DNA from: Cohnella zeiphila
GTDB taxonomy: Bacteria > Bacillota > Bacilli > Paenibacillales > Paenibacillaceae
Reading direction: 5' to 3'
Assembly: GCF_014212055.1 (NCBI RefSeq)
Contig: NZ_JACJVO010000007.1
Location: 186,001-250,000, forward strand
DNA: 64,000 nucleotides
This document shows positions 61,513 to 64,000 of the stretch, in pieces. Below the pieces are notes generated by a model, which was not told the origin of the DNA, did not search any database, and saw only the letters and a list, made by a program, of their open reading frames with translations. Every line of letters begins with the position of its first letter. The stretch's first letter is position 1. The position numbers were made by a program, and so were the translations under genes.

Positions 61513-62775
61513 TCAGGCCTGATTCGGCACTCCGGAAGGCGGCGTCCTCCCTTCCGTCGCATAGCCGGGCGGCAATTCGAAATGGCGGTAAGCGTCCATG
61601 CGCGCGGGCTCGGTCGGCTTGGCCCATGGAAACGGAACCTCGGAATAAAGCAGCCCTTGCGAAGCCGCCTCCCGGATCCCTTCCGACAGAGCCGGAAGCA
61701 GGCGAATGATCGAATCTCCCGCTTCCTGCTCGGTAACGAAAGAACCCGAAATGGTCCGAACGGCCTGCGAGGATTCGTAGGCTCCATTGGAGACGAGGAC
61801 GAAGCCGCGGGACGCTTCGATTGGCGCGAAGAGAGGCACGTCCGGATTCGCGATCGCCTGCATCAGGTTGTCGTACATATTCCTCATAAGATTCTCTTCG
61901 CCGAACGAGCGGACTTCTTCCTCTCCGCCGATGCGCTGAACGATCCGGTTGTCGTAATGCCAGACGATCTCTCCGAGCGTTCCCTCGACGGCGATAAACG
62001 GCGTCTCGTTCGCCGGATGGCACAGCATCGCGTAGAAAAGGACTTCGACGCCATCATGCGTAACGGCGCGAATGCACGAGACGTCGTCGCCTTCGATGTC
62101 GTTCACGCGGTACAATTCCGCTTGCACCGTCTGCGGAAGCATGCGCGAAGGATCGGCGTCACCGGCGGCAAGCAAGCAATTGTTGAGCAGATGCGCAAAC
62201 GGGTTGTTGAACGTTCCGTCGAGGACGTACTTTCCGCCGTTCGTCAGCTTGCCCGCCCACGGCGTCCGGGCGTAATACGCCTTCGATCGCGACCAAATGC
62301 CGACGCCGGTCACCCGCTTGACTTCCCCGATCGCTCCGGCATGGAGCCGGTCAAGCAGCTCGCGGAAAGCCCGGCCCGACGTGTTCTGGAAGTCGACCTG
62401 GCATAGCTTTCCGCTCGCCTTCCGTGCGGCGATAATCTCATCCAGATCCTGAATCGTTACCGCCGGAGGCTTCTCCACCAACACGTGGAAGCCCATCTCC
62501 AGCACGCGGACGCACATCGGCTTATGGGCGGCGATCGGAGTCGCGATCGCCACGAAATCGATCTCGGGATGATCGGCAAGCATCTGTTCATAATCCGTAT
62601 AGTGCGCCGCTCCGAGCGCGGTTAACCGTTCGAACTGTTCCGGGAAGCGATCCGGCTGCAGCTCCGCGAAAGCGGGAATTTCGATGCGCCCTTCTTGGGC
62701 CAGCTCCGACATCGCGCGGACGTGCGAGGAACCGAATCCTCCGATCCCCACCAGCGCGGCTTTGAATGTCCTCAC
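61513..62775 (-). CDS. Gfo/Idh/MocA family oxidoreductase
   Basis: This 420-residue NAD(P)-dependent enzyme has a Rossmann start (KAALVGIGGFGSSHVRAM), the cofactor and catalytic segment HVLVEKPPAV and a C-terminal substrate domain. Such enzymes oxidise sugars or inositols. It is cotranscribed with a sugar isomerase and a DUF993 gene, pointing to catabolism of an unidentified sugar or cyclitol. Confidence 0.92.
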   Translation of the reverse strand: MRTFKAALVGIGGFGSSHVRAMSELAQEGRIEIPAFAELQPDRFPEQFERLTALGAAHYTDYEQMLADHPEIDFVAIATPIAAHKPMCVRVLEMGFHVLVEKPPAVTIQDLDEIIAARKASGKLCQVDFQNTSGRAFRELLDRLHAGAIGEVKRVTGVGIWSRSKAYYARTPWAGKLTNGGKYVLDGTFNNPFAHLLNNCLLAAGDADPSRMLPQTVQAELYRVNDIEGDDVSCIRAVTHDGVEVLFYAMLCHPANETPFIAVEGTLGEIVWHYDNRIVQRIGGEEEVRSFGEENLMRNMYDNLMQAIANPDVPLFAPIEASRGFVLVSNGAYESSQAVRTISGSFVTEQEAGDSIIRLLPALSEGIREAASQGLLYSEVPFPWAKPTEPARMDAYRHFELPPGYATEGRTPPSGVPNQA

Positions 62776-62802
62776 GGAGGTCCCCTCCTTTACTCCGTTG
62801 TT

Positions 62803-63624
62803 TTACACGTGGTCCAGGTACCGTTCTTTGATCAGAGACAACGCCTCGTCGCCCGGCATGTCCCACACCTCGCGATTGAAAATCTCCACTTCGATCGGCC
62901 CGTCGTACCCGGCCGCTTCGACCGCCGTGCGCATCCGCCGCAGCTCGATGACGCCGTCGCCCATCATGCCTCTGCCCATGAGTATATCCGGCATCGGGAC
63001 GAGCCAGTCCGAGACGTGGAAGCCGAGAATGCGCCCTTCGGCACGCTTGATTTGCGCGTATAACTCCGGGTCCCACCAGACATGAAACGCATCGACGACG
63101 ACGCCGACGTCGCGGGCGTCGAACTTCTCCGCCAGGGCGTTCGCCTGCCCTAAGGTATTGATGACCGACCGCTCGGCGGCATACATCGGATGGAGCGGTT
63201 CAATGCCGAGCTTGACGCCGTGGGATCGGGCGAGCGGCGCCAGCTCCCCGATCGCCTCTTCGACCGTCCGGCGGGCGGCATCGATGTCGCGCCCTTCCGC
63301 CGGGCCGCATACGAGCACGAGCGTATCCGTGCCCAGCTCGGCCGCTTCTTCGATCGCCCGCCGGTTGTCGTCGATCCTCTCCCGGCGCGCTTCCGGCGTC
63401 GCCGCATGGAAGAAGCCGCCGCGGCAAAGGCTGGAGATGCGAAGGCCGGCATCCCGGATGAGCCGCTTGCTCTCCGCCAGCCCCGCGTCCGCCACTTTAT
63501 GGCGCCATAAGGCGATCCAGGGCACGCCGGCGCGTACGCAGACGTCCGCCGCTTCCCGCATGGACAGACGGTCGGTCGTAATTTGGTTCAAGCTCAGTCG
63601 CTCAATGGAACGAAGCGGCTCCAT
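62803..63624 (-). CDS. Sugar phosphate isomerase/epimerase (AP endonuclease 2-like TIM barrel)
   Basis: This 273-residue TIM-barrel protein has metal ligands expected in GIEPLHPM, VVDAFHVWW, GFHVSDW and IEVEIFN, the plan of xylose-isomerase-like epimerases. The ATG at 63624 follows AGGAGGG. It works in the same pathway as the flanking oxidoreductase and DUF993 protein. Confidence 0.9.
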   Translation of the reverse strand: MEPLRSIERLSLNQITTDRLSMREAADVCVRAGVPWIALWRHKVADAGLAESKRLIRDAGLRISSLCRGGFFHAATPEARRERIDDNRRAIEEAAELGTDTLVLVCGPAEGRDIDAARRTVEEAIGELAPLARSHGVKLGIEPLHPMYAAERSVINTLGQANALAEKFDARDVGVVVDAFHVWWDPELYAQIKRAEGRILGFHVSDWLVPMPDILMGRGMMGDGVIELRRMRTAVEAAGYDGPIEVEIFNREVWDMPGDEALSLIKERYLDHV

Positions 63625-63637
63625 TCGGATTCCCTCC

Positions 63638-64000
63638 TTAATCTTCAAGGCCGGCCAGAGCCAGCGTTTTCTTCATGCGCGCGACCGCCAGTTCCCGGTC
63701 GCGGAGCAAGCCCGCGCGATCGGCCAGAACGAACAGGTCGGACAGATGAACGATGGAGCGGCTTCCTTCTGCTCCCCCGAGCATCCGGAAGTGGGACTGA
63801 TGCCCGTTCAAGTAAGCCATGAAGACGATTCCCGTCTTATAGGCGTACGTAGGTTTCTTGAAGATATGGCGCGACAGCGCCACGGTCGGTTCCATGATCG
63901 CTTCGTATCGGCTCGCATCCCCGGCGTCCAGCGCATGAAGCGCGGCGGCGGCGACGGGCGCGATCGCGTCGAAGATGCCGAGCAGCGCATGACTGTAGCC
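63638..64000 (-). CDS. DUF993 / dihydrodipicolinate-synthase-like protein (5' end cut by window edge)
   Basis: The reading frame enters from the right edge and gives the last 120 residues (GYSHALLGIFDAIAPVAAAA..., IFKKPTYAYKTGIVFMAYLNG, then HLSDLFVLADRAGLLRDREL). This matches the C-terminus of DUF993 proteins, related to dihydrodipicolinate synthase aldolases. The start is outside the window. It heads the isomerase and oxidoreductase genes. Confidence 0.82.
   Translation of the reverse strand, partial: GYSHALLGIFDAIAPVAAAALHALDAGDASRYEAIMEPTVALSRHIFKKPTYAYKTGIVFMAYLNGHQSHFRMLGGAEGSRSIVHLSDLFVLADRAGLLRDRELAVARMKKTLALAGLED

Overview
This window is about 60% GC and comes from the chromosome of an endospore-forming Firmicute, most likely Paenibacillaceae (a Cohnella or Paenibacillus type). 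The evidence is the sporulation gene chain spoIIM-fur-yqzK-xerD-deoB-punA-pdp-dacF-spoIIAA-spoIIAB-sigF-spoVAA-spoVAB-spoVAF-lysA, strong purine-rich ribosome binding sites, frequent GTG/TTG starts, and the bkd operon followed by lipB. No rRNA, tRNA, CRISPR array or prophage was seen. Most genes lie on the minus strand.

Layout. 1-6.6 kb: a truncated lipoprotein solute-binding protein, a two-component pair, a small secreted orphan, a DUF1697 protein, an MBL-fold hydrolase with a consensus promoter, and a small membrane protein. 6.7-24.8 kb: cyclophilin, lysA, the spoVA remnant, the spoIIA operon, dacF, nucleoside catabolism genes, xerD, yqzK, a divergent OhrR/glutathione peroxidase pair, fur, spoIIM, endoQ and nudF. 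25-30 kb: an ECF sigma/anti-sigma pair divergent from a NEW3 protein and an ABC transporter. 30.2-31.2 kb: an IS1595-like transposase gene with an eroded catalytic domain. 31.6-37.6 kb: a LacI-controlled sugar ABC uptake and GH13 glucosidase operon. 37.8-42.2 kb: PadR/MFS exporter, DUF899 protein, M20 peptidase, and a 31-residue Prli42-like gene. 42.2-48.6 kb: branched-chain 2-oxoacid dehydrogenase genes, lipB and a DUF2627 gene. 48.7-52.1 kb: AraC regulator divergent from a GH31 glycosidase. 52.1-55.1 kb: a D,D-carboxypeptidase behind a VanRS-like two-component system. 55.2-64 kb: methyltransferase, two iron-siderophore permeases under a Fur box, an ABC half-transporter, a PrsA-like foldase, and an oxidoreductase/isomerase/DUF993 operon cut by the right edge.

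The most unusual content is a dispersed repeat family with core CGAWATCCCGYTCGYTCAGG. I count 15 copies in two convergent intergenic regions (15.25-15.78 kb and 30.0-31.5 kb). In both regions a forward cluster faces a reverse cluster, and each cluster reads in the sense direction of the gene that runs into it. At 15 kb the two clusters are about 100 bp apart. At 30 kb the space between them is occupied by the degenerate IS1595-like gene. This resembles a REP/RAYT type of association, but built on a different transposase family. A related-looking 51-bp repeat lies at 5.0-5.1 kb.
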